NCBI RefSeq assembly: GCF_002198115.1
Contig: NZ_NGNR01000004.1
Location: forward strand, 122,556 to 186,555
From: Robiginitalea sediminis
Lineage (GTDB): Bacteria > Bacteroidota > Bacteroidia > Flavobacteriales > Flavobacteriaceae
Length of the DNA stretch: 64,000 nt
Direction of reading: 5' to 3'
Both the position numbers and the translations under genes were made by a program. How positions within the stretch are numbered: the first letter of the stretch is position 1; each line of letters starts with the position of its first letter. A model generated the notes under the pieces. That model was not told where the DNA came from, did no database searches, and was given only the letters and a program-made list of their open reading frames with translations. Of the stretch, positions 37,358-45,952 are shown one piece after another.

Positions 37358-38059
37358 ATGCGCATTACCTTGCTGGGCTACGGCAAAATGGGACAGATGA
37401 TCGAGAAGATCGCCCTGGGGCGGGGGCATACCATAGCCGCACGCGTAGACGGGCCACAAACTCATATACCCTTCGACCAAACCGATGTCGCCATCGATTT
37501 CAGCAGCCCGGAAGCCGCTTTTGACAATATTACCCGCTGCCTGGAGGCCGGGGTCCCGGTGGTATCCGGCACCACAGGGTGGTTGGAGCGCTACCCGGAG
37601 GCCTGCCAGAAGGCGGAAGAAACCGGGGGCGCCTTTATCTACGCCTCTAACTTCAGCTTAGGGGTTAACCTCTTTTTTGAACTCAACGAACGTCTGGCCC
37701 GGCTGATGGAAAAGGCACCCGGCTACCAGGCCCATATAGATGAAACCCACCACACCCAGAAACTGGACGCCCCCAGTGGAACGGCCATAACCCTGGCCGA
37801 AGGGGTCATCCGAAACAGCCCCTACACCGGGTGGGCCCTGGAAAGGGCCACCACGGGGGAAATCCCCATCCGGTCCCACCGCATTGGCGACACCCCGGGC
37901 ACGCATACGGTGACCTACGAATCCCGGGTAGACCGAATTGAAATCACCCATACCGCACACAACCGGGAGGGGTTTGCCACCGGGGCCGTGGTTGCCGCCG
38001 AATGGATTCTGGGAAAAAGCGGTATTTTCGAAATGAAAGATGTGTTAAACCTCCGTTAA
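37358..38059 (+). CDS. dapB: 4-hydroxy-tetrahydrodipicolinate reductase
   Basis: The 233-residue enzyme reduces the cyclic precursor of diaminopimelate and lysine with NAD(P)H. It has LLGYGKMGQMIE (nucleotide binding), VSGTTGW, ASNFSLGVNLFF and the catalytic region DETHHTQKLDAPSGTA. It is slightly shorter than E. coli DapB (273). It lies 3 bp after the DUF5683 gene, in an operon that also holds partition and signal peptidase genes. Confidence 0.94.
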   Translation: MRITLLGYGKMGQMIEKIALGRGHTIAARVDGPQTHIPFDQTDVAIDFSSPEAAFDNITRCLEAGVPVVSGTTGWLERYPEACQKAEETGGAFIYASNFSLGVNLFFELNERLARLMEKAPGYQAHIDETHHTQKLDAPSGTAITLAEGVIRNSPYTGWALERATTGEIPIRSHRIGDTPGTHTVTYESRVDRIEITHTAHNREGFATGAVVAAEWILGKSGIFEMKDVLNLR

Positions 38060-38087
38060 GCCCTTGGCCGTTTAGGCCTCGAAGGGC
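38060..38087 (+). terminator. Intercistronic hairpin between dapB and lepB
   Basis: GCCCTT (38060-38065) pairs with AAGGGC (38082-38087) and GGCC/GGCC pairs inside with a 3-base bulge. GTTCTTTG follows. It may be a weak terminator or processing site. Confidence 0.35.
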
Positions 38088-38110
38088 GTTCTTTGAAAGT
38101 AAAAGCCTTT

Positions 38111-39820
38111 ATGAACTATACCCAGTGGATCCTTTTTATACTCCTTGTCCAGGTGGTTCACTTTTTGGGGACCTGGAAACTCTACCAGAAAGCAGGCCGC
38201 AAGGCGTGGGAAGCCGCCATCCCCATCTATAACGGCATTGTCCTCATGCAAATCATCCGCCGGCCCCGCTGGTGGGTGCTGATGCTTTTTATTCCCATCA
38301 TCAACCTGTTGATGTTCCCGGTAGTCTGGGTGGAAACGGCCCGCAGTTTTGGGAAGAACCGCCTGCAGGATACCTGGCTGGTCTTGCTCACACTGGGGTT
38401 TTACCTCTACTACCTCAACTATGCGGAAGATGTTACCTATAAGAAAGACCGCGACCTGCACCCGAAGTCTGCCTCGGGCGAATGGGTGAGTTCCATTGTG
38501 TTTGCCGTAGTGGCTGCCACATTGGTGCATACCTATTTTATGCAGCCCTACGTGATCCCGACCGGCTCCCTGGAACGGACCCTCCGGGTGGGGGACCTGC
38601 TGTTTGTGAGTAAATTCCATTTCGGGGCACGGGTCCCGATGACTACCCTGGCAGCACCCATGGTACACGATACCCTGCCCGGCCTGGGGGTGCGCTCCTA
38701 CCTGAAGAAACCGCAGCTGCCTTATATGCGGTTGCCCGGGTTCGAATCTGTGGAAAAGAACGACCTGGTGGTCTTCAGCTGGCCGGCCGATACGGTCCGG
38801 CAGTTTTTCCGGGCAGAAGCCGGGGTGGAAAAGCCCATCGACAAGAAATCCAATTACGTAAAACGTTGTGTCGGGACCCCGGGGGATTCGCTCCAGGTCA
38901 TCGACGGCTATGTCTACATCAACGGGAAACAGCTCCAGCTCTCCGACAGGGCCCGGCCCATGTACGACTACAACGTGTACAGCCAGAAAGGGGTTTCCTC
39001 CCGCTGGTTGCAGGAAGTGGGGGCCGATGAGTACCTCCGGACCTATGTCTCGGAGACCCTGGGCCCCAACCAACTGAGGGTACTCTCCCCCTATTATTAC
39101 CAGTACAGCAACCAGAATGGCCAGACGGTCCTGCTCACCCCTTCCGAAGGCCTGCCCCTGGAGGCCGTCCGGGCTGCAGGGGTGCGGCAGATCCGGGAAA
39201 TTTCAACAAGGGAACGCACCGTGGCCCTTACCGATGCCATGGCTGAAGCCCTGAGGGGGGTATCGGGCGTGGATTCCGTGGTTCGCCTTCTGGAACCGGC
39301 AGGGGTAGCCGGAGACAATATCTTCCCCCAGCACCCGGCCTACCCCTGGAACAATGACCAGTTCGGGCCTATCTACATCCCGGGCAAAGGTGATACGGTA
39401 GCCCTGACCCCGGAGACACTGCCATTCTACAAGAAAATCATCCGCGACTACGAGGGGAACGAGGTATCCGTTTCCGGAAGGCAGGTACTGCTCAACGGAC
39501 AGCCGGTAGAGCAATACACCTTCTCCCAGGACTATTTCTGGATGATGGGGGACAACCGCGACCATTCGGAAGACAGCCGCGCATGGGGGTATGTCCCGGC
39601 CAACCACATTGTGGGCAAACCGGTTTTCATCTGGATGAGTTTCGACAACTTCAACGCCGGGATGGCCAATTGGAAGCCGCGCTGGGACCGGATTTTCACC
39701 ACCGTGGGCGGGTCCGGGGAACCCCGCTCCTATTTCCGGCATTTCCTGGTGGCCCTGGCGGCCTATTTCATCATCGATTTCCTGGTGCGCCGCAGGCGCA
39801 AGAACAGGAAAAAAGCCTGA
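38111..39820 (+). CDS. lepB: Signal peptidase I
   Basis: The protein of 569 residues removes signal peptides from exported proteins. The N-terminal part (1-120) has several membrane helices, a common extension in Bacteroidota. The catalytic Ser is S153 in IPTGSLERTL and the general base is K251 in SNYVKRCVGTPGDS. GDNRDHSEDSRAWGYV is box E. The extra length lies in the N-terminal helices and an insert of about 180 residues between boxes D and E. The ATG at 38111 is preferred to an upstream TTG at 38093. Confidence 0.93.
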   Translation: MNYTQWILFILLVQVVHFLGTWKLYQKAGRKAWEAAIPIYNGIVLMQIIRRPRWWVLMLFIPIINLLMFPVVWVETARSFGKNRLQDTWLVLLTLGFYLYYLNYAEDVTYKKDRDLHPKSASGEWVSSIVFAVVAATLVHTYFMQPYVIPTGSLERTLRVGDLLFVSKFHFGARVPMTTLAAPMVHDTLPGLGVRSYLKKPQLPYMRLPGFESVEKNDLVVFSWPADTVRQFFRAEAGVEKPIDKKSNYVKRCVGTPGDSLQVIDGYVYINGKQLQLSDRARPMYDYNVYSQKGVSSRWLQEVGADEYLRTYVSETLGPNQLRVLSPYYYQYSNQNGQTVLLTPSEGLPLEAVRAAGVRQIREISTRERTVALTDAMAEALRGVSGVDSVVRLLEPAGVAGDNIFPQHPAYPWNNDQFGPIYIPGKGDTVALTPETLPFYKKIIRDYEGNEVSVSGRQVLLNGQPVEQYTFSQDYFWMMGDNRDHSEDSRAWGYVPANHIVGKPVFIWMSFDNFNAGMANWKPRWDRIFTTVGGSGEPRSYFRHFLVALAAYFIIDFLVRRRRKNRKKA

Positions 39821-39823
39821 TTC

Positions 39824-40456
39824 GTGAAACCCGTCCTGCTGCACCCAACCTACTTCCCGCAGCCTGGTGTTATGGCCTGCCTGCTTCAGAGGGAGGTAGT
39901 CTGGGAGGTATGGGATAATTTTCAGAAACAGACCTTCCGGAACCGCTGCTACATCTGCACGGACCGTGGGAGGTTAATGCTCAATATCCCCATCCGCCAT
40001 GTAGGGGGCACCACCGGTCGCCAACGCTACCGGGAGGTGGAACCGGACAATTCCTACCCCTGGCAACGCCAGCACTGGCGTACCCTGGAAACGGCGTACA
40101 GGTCCGCCCCGTTTTTTGAGTATTACGAGGCCGAACTCCGGCCGCTTTTTGAAACCGCCCCCCAGTCTCTTTTGGAATGGAATCTGGAAAGCACCATACT
40201 GCTCTGCGACCTGTTGGGGATCCCTTTCCCCGAGCAGGTCTCCTGGGATTTTCAGGAATCGCCCACCGGAGTCACCGACGGACGCCACCTGGTCCTGGCC
40301 AAAGGTTCGCCCGACCCCAACCAGCCCCCATACCATCAGGTATTCGAAGACCGCCATGGTTTCATTCCCGGGGTTAGTACCCTGGATTTGCTGTTCAATG
40401 AAGGACCTGCGGCCCTGGATTACATCCAGAACCTGAAAATATCGGTGGGTGCTTAG
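39824..40456 (+). CDS. WbqC-family protein
   Basis: The 210-residue protein matches the WbqC-like family (HPTYFPQPGVMACLLQRE, DNFQKQTFRNRCYI, TLETAYRSAPFFEYYE). Members lie in polysaccharide loci or near lepB and have no firmly established activity. A GTG start 3 bp after lepB is used because it directly precedes the conserved KPVLLHPTY. It overlaps the next gene by 8 bp. Confidence 0.85.
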   Translation: MKPVLLHPTYFPQPGVMACLLQREVVWEVWDNFQKQTFRNRCYICTDRGRLMLNIPIRHVGGTTGRQRYREVEPDNSYPWQRQHWRTLETAYRSAPFFEYYEAELRPLFETAPQSLLEWNLESTILLCDLLGIPFPEQVSWDFQESPTGVTDGRHLVLAKGSPDPNQPPYHQVFEDRHGFIPGVSTLDLLFNEGPAALDYIQNLKISVGA

Positions 40457-40760
40457 GTTCTCCGTCCATTACGGAATCCACTTCCTGCTCCCGGTGGCTG
40501 TTGCCTTCCTGTTGTTCCGGAAACAGCCCTGGCGGGCAGTCGTGTGGATGTGGGCCGGGATGCTCATAGACCTGGACCACCTGCTGGCCGATCCGGTTTT
40601 TGACCCCAGCCGCTGCAGCCTGGGGTTTCACCCCCTGCACAGCTATTGGATGGTCCCCGCCTATGCTGCTTTGGCCCTATGGCCTAAAACCAGGGTGCTT
40701 GGCCTGGGGCTGCTGATACATATAATGGCAGATGGGGCCGATTGCCTGTTGCAGGGTTAG
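40449..40760 (+). CDS. DUF6122-family small membrane protein
   Basis: A 103-residue integral membrane protein with about four helices and the polar signatures LDLDHLLADP, FHPLHSY and LIHIMADGADC. These His/Asp pairs within membrane segments resemble membrane-bound hydrolases such as the YdjM group, but no activity is proven. It starts with GTG inside the WbqC gene. Its stop codon overlaps that of the converging rhomboid gene. Confidence 0.75.
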   Translation: MLRFSVHYGIHFLLPVAVAFLLFRKQPWRAVVWMWAGMLIDLDHLLADPVFDPSRCSLGFHPLHSYWMVPAYAALALWPKTRVLGLGLLIHIMADGADCLLQG

Positions 40761-41629
40761 TCCTCCTTCCCGGCTTTAAACAGGAAATCCTTCTCGGCCT
40801 GGCTCAGGCTGTCGTACCCGCTTTTGCTGATCTTGTCCAGAATGGTATCGATCTTGCGCTGGTGGGCGGCCTTGTCGTAGTCCGGGCCTGAAGCAGCGGG
40901 CTCCTTTTTTTTGCGGTAGACCGTTTTCATAGGGGCTTTGCGGGGCTTCCGCTCGAAGAGGCCTCCAATGGCATCGAGCATTTTGGAAAATCCGGCCCCG
41001 AGGTCGCCCCCCTGCAGGGAACGCCGGGCATAGAGATACCCCAGCAAGGCCCCGCCCAGGTGTGCAATGCGCCCGCCTGCATTATCGCCGGCCGGGATCA
41101 TGATCAAATCCAGCAGGACAAAAAAGGCCCCGATGTACCAGAGTTTGATGTTGAAGAAAAAGACCCGGACCTCCTGCATGGGCATGTAGGTGCAAATAAA
41201 GATCAGGACGGCCATCACCCCTGCAGAAGCCCCTACGAGCGGGGACTGGCTTTGGTGGAAGGCCGGGAAGATATTATAGGAAGCCAGGAAAAACGCCCCA
41301 CCCAGGATGACCCCGAGGAAATACACATTGATAAACCTCCGGGGGCCGAACAGATTCAGGAAAATCCTAGCCGTGTAAAACAGCAGCAGCATATTGAAAA
41401 ACAGGTGCCACAGCCCCCCGTGCAGGAAGGAATAGGTTACGATGGACCAGGGCTGGGTCAGAAAATCGAAAAAATCGCGCGGGAGCTCCAGCCAGCCTTC
41501 CACCTGCCAGGGGGGAAGGGCCAGCAGAAAGGCCACCAGGCGGAATACGATAAACACCGCCACATTGATAACAATGAGTTTTTCGGCTATACTAAGCCGC
41601 GAGAACTGGTATTTTAATCCGCCTTGCAT
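40757..41629 (-). CDS. Rhomboid-family intramembrane serine protease (with cytoplasmic tail)
   Basis: The 290-residue protein has six membrane helices with rhomboid features: HGGLWHLFFNM in the second, the serine motif GASA followed by GVMAV (GxSx), and the catalytic His region IAHLGGALLGYLYA. A C-terminal cytoplasmic tail of about 90 residues ends in a short helical box (ILDKISKSGYDSLSQAEKDF) seen in Bacteroidota rhomboids. It is last in the mutL operon and directly follows the other rhomboid gene. Substrates unknown. Confidence 0.88.
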   Translation of the reverse strand: MQGGLKYQFSRLSIAEKLIVINVAVFIVFRLVAFLLALPPWQVEGWLELPRDFFDFLTQPWSIVTYSFLHGGLWHLFFNMLLLFYTARIFLNLFGPRRFINVYFLGVILGGAFFLASYNIFPAFHQSQSPLVGASAGVMAVLIFICTYMPMQEVRVFFFNIKLWYIGAFFVLLDLIMIPAGDNAGGRIAHLGGALLGYLYARRSLQGGDLGAGFSKMLDAIGGLFERKPRKAPMKTVYRKKKEPAASGPDYDKAAHQRKIDTILDKISKSGYDSLSQAEKDFLFKAGKED

Positions 41630-42376
41630 CTATAAATCCCAACGGTTATTGTTAAACTGGTTCCGCTTCCAGTACCACATCATCAAAAAGCCAAAGAGAG
41701 CCCCGCCTACGTGGGCAAAGTGGGCGATTCCCGCCCCGAAAATACTGTAGCCGGTTACTCCGGAGAACAAGTCCAGGCCAATCAATACCGGGATAAAATA
41801 TTTGGCCTTGATGGGTACAGGCAGAAAGATCAGGAATAGCTCGCTGTTGGGGAAGGACATCCCAAATGCAACCAGGATACCATAGATGGCACCGGATGCG
41901 CCTACGGCAGGGCTATAGAAGGTATCGGCCATCTTCTGGACCTTCCCGGGGTCGGCCAGTTCCAGCCATGCCCTTGGGGCTTCCCCGCTCATAAGCAATT
42001 GCAATACATCCGATTCCGCCAACCCGGCATTCACCAGAGCTTCCACCCCCTGGTGCACCGTGTAGAGGTTAACCCCTGTATGGATAAAGGCAGCCCCGAG
42101 GCCGGCAGAAAAATAAAAAAACAGGAACTTACGCGTTCCCCACATCCGCTCCAGGGGCGAACCGAACGCCCATAGCGCATACATGTTGAAGAAAATATGC
42201 ATGAACCCCCCGTGCATAAACATATGCGTCCCGATCTGCCACCAGGCGAAGTGCGGGTTCTGCGGATACCACAGGGCAAACCAGTCGAAAAGGCGGTCCC
42301 CATAAAGTGAGGTGGCCACAAAAAAGAGGATATTGATGATCAGCAGGTGCTTGATACCGTCTGTGAGTCTACCCAT
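41630..42376 (-). CDS. Rhomboid-family intramembrane serine protease
   Basis: The 248-residue membrane protein has all core motifs: HGGFMHIFFNMYALW, the catalytic GASGAIYG (GxSG) and AHFAHVGGALFGF with the catalytic His. Two rhomboids in tandem may divide substrates or act as a pair; their sequences differ enough to be old paralogues. It overlaps mutL by 8 bp, which suggests coupled translation. Confidence 0.9.
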   Translation of the reverse strand: MGRLTDGIKHLLIINILFFVATSLYGDRLFDWFALWYPQNPHFAWWQIGTHMFMHGGFMHIFFNMYALWAFGSPLERMWGTRKFLFFYFSAGLGAAFIHTGVNLYTVHQGVEALVNAGLAESDVLQLLMSGEAPRAWLELADPGKVQKMADTFYSPAVGASGAIYGILVAFGMSFPNSELFLIFLPVPIKAKYFIPVLIGLDLFSGVTGYSIFGAGIAHFAHVGGALFGFLMMWYWKRNQFNNNRWDL

Positions 42377-44225
42377 TGGGATTGAGTTTTTGGTCCAGCT
42401 CCTCCAGGGTGAGGGTGGTGTGGATGGGTTTTTGGAATGGGCTCAGGCCGGGTTCCCTAGAGCCAAAGAGGTCGTTGACCAGGGCCAATTGGGCCGCAGG
42501 CTCCATGGGGGTTCCGGCTTTGATGGCCAGTTGGCGGCAAAGGGCCTTGGCCATGCGGTCGCCCTGGGAGAAACCCTGTTCCCCCTCATGCTGCTGCCAG
42601 CCCGCGATGAGTCCGTCCAGGACACCGGGGGCCTCCCCTTCGGGAACCAGGGCCGGTAGGCCAATGATTTCAAGGGATTCGTCCCCAAATTCCCCGAAGC
42701 GGAACCCCATGCCCTCCAGGGCATCGGTCAGGGCTTCCAGCACGTGCATTTCTGCAGGGGTAAACCGGAGTTTCAGCGGAAAGATCAGGGTTTGTACCAC
42801 CGGTTCCTTCCGGGTAATATTTTCCAGGAATTGTTCGTAGAGCACCCGTTGGTGGGCGCGGGTCTGGTCGATGAGCAACAATCCGGACTTGATCCGGGTT
42901 ACGATGTATTTGCGCCCCAGCTGAAAGACCCCTTTCAGGTCCTGACCCTGAAGGTGGCTTCCCTCCAGCAGGGTTTCCTCAGGGGCGCCGGAGGGAATTT
43001 CGATGCCTTCTGGCTGGGGTTCGCCTACGGGTTGGGCCCCAAGGCCTTCATACAGGGCTTCCCATCCCGCCGTTTCCCGGGAGGCCTTGCGGGCCAGGCC
43101 ACCCCCGGAGACCGGATCCGTAAAAGGGTTGAAATTACGGTCTACGCTTACCTTGGGGGCCTGGGCCTGCCTGTCCTTAAAGGCGTAAGGGGTTTCCAGG
43201 TTGTTGTCGTGGTCAAAATCCAGTACCGGCCGCACATTGAACTGGCCCAGACTGTGTTTGATAGCCGACCGGAGGATGGCGTAGAGGCTTTGCTCATCCT
43301 CAAACTTCACCTCCGTTTTGGTCGGGTGGATATTCACATCCAGGGTATGGGGCGGTACTTGCAGGAAAAGAAAATACCCCGGGTACATCTCGGCTTTGAG
43401 CAGGCCTTCGAAGGCAGTCATAACCGCATGGTGCAGATACGGGCTTTTAATAAACCGGTCATTGACGAAGAAATACTGCTCCCCCCGGCTTTTCTTGGCA
43501 AACTCGGGTTTGCAGATAAAACCCGAAATAATGGCAATCTGGGTTTCTTCGGAGACCGGGACCAGGCGGTTGTCCATACGGCTGCCAAAAAGGTGACCGA
43601 TGCGCTGGCGCAGTTTGGCCCCCGGCAGGTTGTGGATCTCGTTCTCGTTGTGCACGAGTTTAAAGGAAATCCCGGGGTGGGCCAGGGCAACCCGCTGGAA
43701 TTCCTCCAGGACATGGCGGAATTCCACCTTGTCCGATTTCAAAAAGTTTCGTCGGGCAGGGATATTAAAAAAGAGGTTTTTGACACTTATGGAGGTGCCC
43801 ACCGGGGCCACCGCCGCTTCCCGTGCCTGGATTTCGTCTCCCGCAATGCGCACGTGGCATGCCAGTTCATCCCCTTCCTGGCGGGTTATCAGCTCTACCT
43901 GGGCAATGGCCGAAATCGATGCCAGGGCCTCACCCCTAAACCCTTTGGTGGCAATCCGGAACAGGTCTTCCGCCCCGCTGATTTTAGAGGTGGCATGACG
44001 GCGGAAACAAAGCCCGGCATCCCCTTCGGACATGCCGCAGCCATCGTCCACCACCCGGATCAGGGCCTTGCCCCCATCCTTTACGATGAGCTCGATTTTA
44101 CCCGCCCCCGCATCTATGGCATTCTCCAACAACTCCTTCACCACGGAAGCAGGGCGCTGCACCACTTCCCCGGCCGCAATCTGGTTGGCCACATGGTCGG
44201 GTAATACGTGAATCCGGTCTGCCAT
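42369..44225 (-). CDS. mutL: DNA mismatch repair protein MutL
   Basis: The protein has 618 residues. The N-terminal GHKL ATPase carries NAIDAGAGKIEL, VDDGCGM and TKGFRGEALASI. The C-terminal dimerisation domain is present, but the endonuclease motif DQHAx2Ex4E reads DQTRAHQRVLYE, with Thr for His and Gln for Glu, and the late CPHGRP motif reads SPFQKP. Strand-cutting activity is therefore doubtful. MutL couples MutS mismatch recognition to later repair steps. It follows the small membrane protein with a 1-bp overlap. Confidence 0.95.
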   Translation of the reverse strand: MADRIHVLPDHVANQIAAGEVVQRPASVVKELLENAIDAGAGKIELIVKDGGKALIRVVDDGCGMSEGDAGLCFRRHATSKISGAEDLFRIATKGFRGEALASISAIAQVELITRQEGDELACHVRIAGDEIQAREAAVAPVGTSISVKNLFFNIPARRNFLKSDKVEFRHVLEEFQRVALAHPGISFKLVHNENEIHNLPGAKLRQRIGHLFGSRMDNRLVPVSEETQIAIISGFICKPEFAKKSRGEQYFFVNDRFIKSPYLHHAVMTAFEGLLKAEMYPGYFLFLQVPPHTLDVNIHPTKTEVKFEDEQSLYAILRSAIKHSLGQFNVRPVLDFDHDNNLETPYAFKDRQAQAPKVSVDRNFNPFTDPVSGGGLARKASRETAGWEALYEGLGAQPVGEPQPEGIEIPSGAPEETLLEGSHLQGQDLKGVFQLGRKYIVTRIKSGLLLIDQTRAHQRVLYEQFLENITRKEPVVQTLIFPLKLRFTPAEMHVLEALTDALEGMGFRFGEFGDESLEIIGLPALVPEGEAPGVLDGLIAGWQQHEGEQGFSQGDRMAKALCRQLAIKAGTPMEPAAQLALVNDLFGSREPGLSPFQKPIHTTLTLEELDQKLNPNG

Positions 44226-44515
44226 TATTTCGGGAAAAAAATGGAAAGGTCAAAGTCCAGCAGGTACAAGGCCAGCAACAAAAGGATGGCCAATACCAGG
44301 TAGAACCGCAATTTGTAATTCCTGTCTCCCTTTTGGCGGGAATCTGCCATGGCGCGTTTCCACCGGGATTTAACGCCCCCCTGGGGGCCGGCCGTAGACC
44401 GGAAGCGGTCCAGACGATGTTGGATTTTAAAGGGGTTCCCCTCTCCTTTATCGTCGTAATACCTGGGGGTATAACCGTATTTTTTATTCTTGCGAAGCCG
44501 TGAAAATCGTCCCAT
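44225..44515 (-). CDS. Small single-helix membrane protein between ribH and mutL
   Basis: A 96-residue protein with a very basic cytoplasmic part (1-70, rich in Arg and Lys) and one membrane helix near the C-terminus (about 72-90). Homologues at the same position in Flavobacteriaceae are, as I recall, labelled riboflavin synthase beta, but nothing in the sequence resembles lumazine synthase, which is the next gene upstream. It has its own promoter. Function unknown. Confidence 0.75.
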   Translation of the reverse strand: MGRFSRLRKNKKYGYTPRYYDDKGEGNPFKIQHRLDRFRSTAGPQGGVKSRWKRAMADSRQKGDRNYKLRFYLVLAILLLLALYLLDFDLSIFFPK

Positions 44516-44525
44516 AGTATAGCTT

Positions 44526-44533
44526 CAAAAATA
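44526..44533 (-). promoter_or_regulatory. -7 box for the small membrane protein-mutL-rhomboid operon
   Basis: On the minus strand TATTTTTG matches TAnnTTTG exactly and stands 10 bases before the ATG at 44515, giving a leader of only a few bases. No TTG at -33 was found. Confidence 0.5.
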
Positions 44534-44602
44534 CTGAAAATAGGGACTTCGCCGGAGGAGGCAGTGCCAAAAAATGTTAACAGTCCCCTGGGGAAAGCCG
44601 CC

Positions 44603-45079
44603 CTAGAGGGTAGCCATCTGAATGGCGGCCACCGCCGCTTCCACACCTTTGTTTCCGTGCTTGCCCCCGCTGCGGGCTCGGGCTTGTTCCCAGGTATCGT
44701 CCGTCAGGACGCAGAAGATTACCGGGACATCGGTTTGGAGGTTCAGGTCCATGATTCCCTGGGCCGTTCCCTGGCACACAAAATCGAAATGGGCCGTTTC
44801 TCCGCGGATTACGCTGCCAATGGCGATAACGGCATCCGGTTTCTCACGGGCAATCATCCGCTTACAGCCAAAGGGGAGTTCAAAACTACCGGGGACATCC
44901 CAGCGGAGGATTTGCTCTTCAGGCATCCCGCAACTGCGGAGGGTTTGGTAGGCGCCGTCTGCCAGGGCTCCGGTAATCTCCGCATTCCAGCTGGAAACCA
45001 CCAGCCCTACCCGAAGGCCCGTGCAGTCCGGAAACCCTGCGGGTTCATAGTCGGAAAGATTCTTTCCGGCAGTGGCCAT
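44603..45079 (-). CDS. ribH: 6,7-dimethyl-8-ribityllumazine synthase
   Basis: The 158-residue enzyme condenses a ribityl-uracil with dihydroxybutanone phosphate in riboflavin synthesis. It has GLVVSSWNAEIT (substrate loop), VPGSFELP, IAIGSVIRGETAHFDFVC with the catalytic His, and GVLTDDTWEQA. The start overlaps the TPR gene stop by one base (TGATG). No FMN riboswitch was seen. The other rib genes are elsewhere. Confidence 0.95.
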   Translation of the reverse strand: MATAGKNLSDYEPAGFPDCTGLRVGLVVSSWNAEITGALADGAYQTLRSCGMPEEQILRWDVPGSFELPFGCKRMIAREKPDAVIAIGSVIRGETAHFDFVCQGTAQGIMDLNLQTDVPVIFCVLTDDTWEQARARSGGKHGNKGVEAAVAAIQMATL

Positions 45080-45846
45080 CAGTTTCCTTTTTTGGCCATA
45101 CCGATGAAGGCTTCCACGCCAGTGGCCTGGGCGGCATCCGGGAAGTCTTCCTTGATGCGGGTGAAGTATTCCAGCGCCTTGTCGAACTGCTGGAGCTCAA
45201 GGGCTACAACCCCGGCTTTCTGCAGGTACAGGGGGGTAGTAAAGTCGTTCTCATCCTGGCGGATGGCTTTCTCGTAGTACTCCAGGGCATCGGCCGGCTG
45301 GCCCAGCTCCAGGAAGGCATCGCCTATTGCGCCCTGCCCGATGGGGCCCAACATGGCATCGTCGGACCGGAAGTCCTCCAGGTAAGAAACAGCCTGATCG
45401 TACTGGTTCAGGTGCAGGTAGGAAACCCCTGCAGCGTAGTTGGCCAGGTTGGCTGCCTTGGTGCCTGAGTATTCGTCGATGATATCCAGCAAGCCGTATT
45501 TTCCTTCGGCCCCATTCAGGGCCAGGGTGTATAGCGAATCGGCAAGGGCCTCGTTCTGCTGGGCTTCCTGGAAATACTGCATGGGGAAGAACAACTCGTT
45601 GCTGGCAGAAGCCTCCCGCGGCTCCTGTACAAAGCTCTGATAACCAAGGTATCCCAAAACACCCACGGCGATAATCCCGATGATGCCCAGAATATACGTC
45701 TGGTTGCGGGCTACCCATTGCTCGGTTTTGGAGGCCCCGGTATCCAGGCTGCTGAACACCTCTGCCGTGGTACTGTCGCTCCGTTGCTGCTCTACCGCTT
45801 CGGACTTGTTCGCCGGCTTGTGCCCCCGCTTTTTGTATGTCGCCAT
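45079..45846 (-). CDS. Membrane-anchored tetratricopeptide repeat protein
   Basis: A protein of 255 residues with a short basic cytoplasmic N-terminus, one membrane helix (about 50-72, ILGIIGIIAVGVLGYLGY) and an exported part with about four TPR-like helical pairs (for example YLHLNQYDQAVSYLEDF, FLELGQPADALEYYEKAI). The layout is that of YfgM-type proteins, which interact with the secretion machinery. The ATG at 45846 is chosen because the in-frame ATG 14 codons upstream lies before the promoter box. Confidence 0.85.
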   Translation of the reverse strand: MATYKKRGHKPANKSEAVEQQRSDSTTAEVFSSLDTGASKTEQWVARNQTYILGIIGIIAVGVLGYLGYQSFVQEPREASASNELFFPMQYFQEAQQNEALADSLYTLALNGAEGKYGLLDIIDEYSGTKAANLANYAAGVSYLHLNQYDQAVSYLEDFRSDDAMLGPIGQGAIGDAFLELGQPADALEYYEKAIRQDENDFTTPLYLQKAGVVALELQQFDKALEYFTRIKEDFPDAAQATGVEAFIGMAKKGN

Positions 45847-45866
45847 TTTTCGTATTATTGGTCGCG

Positions 45867-45874
45867 CAAAAATA
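45867..45874 (-). promoter_or_regulatory. -7 box for the TPR-ribH transcript
   Basis: TATTTTTG on the minus strand matches the consensus fully, 20 bases before the ATG at 45846. A TTTG stands 24 bases further upstream, a little beyond the usual 20. It decides against the longer reading frame. Confidence 0.5.
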
Positions 45875-45952
45875 CAGGTTTTATCCAAAACCGAAAGTCA
45901 AATTATTCGTTATTTTACAATAATTTGAACCCCCCGCCACAGGCCTATCCCT

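Noticed and set aside
44516-45079. FMN riboswitch for ribH
   Set aside because: The ribH start overlaps the TPR gene, leaving no leader, and no RFN-like conserved elements were recognised.
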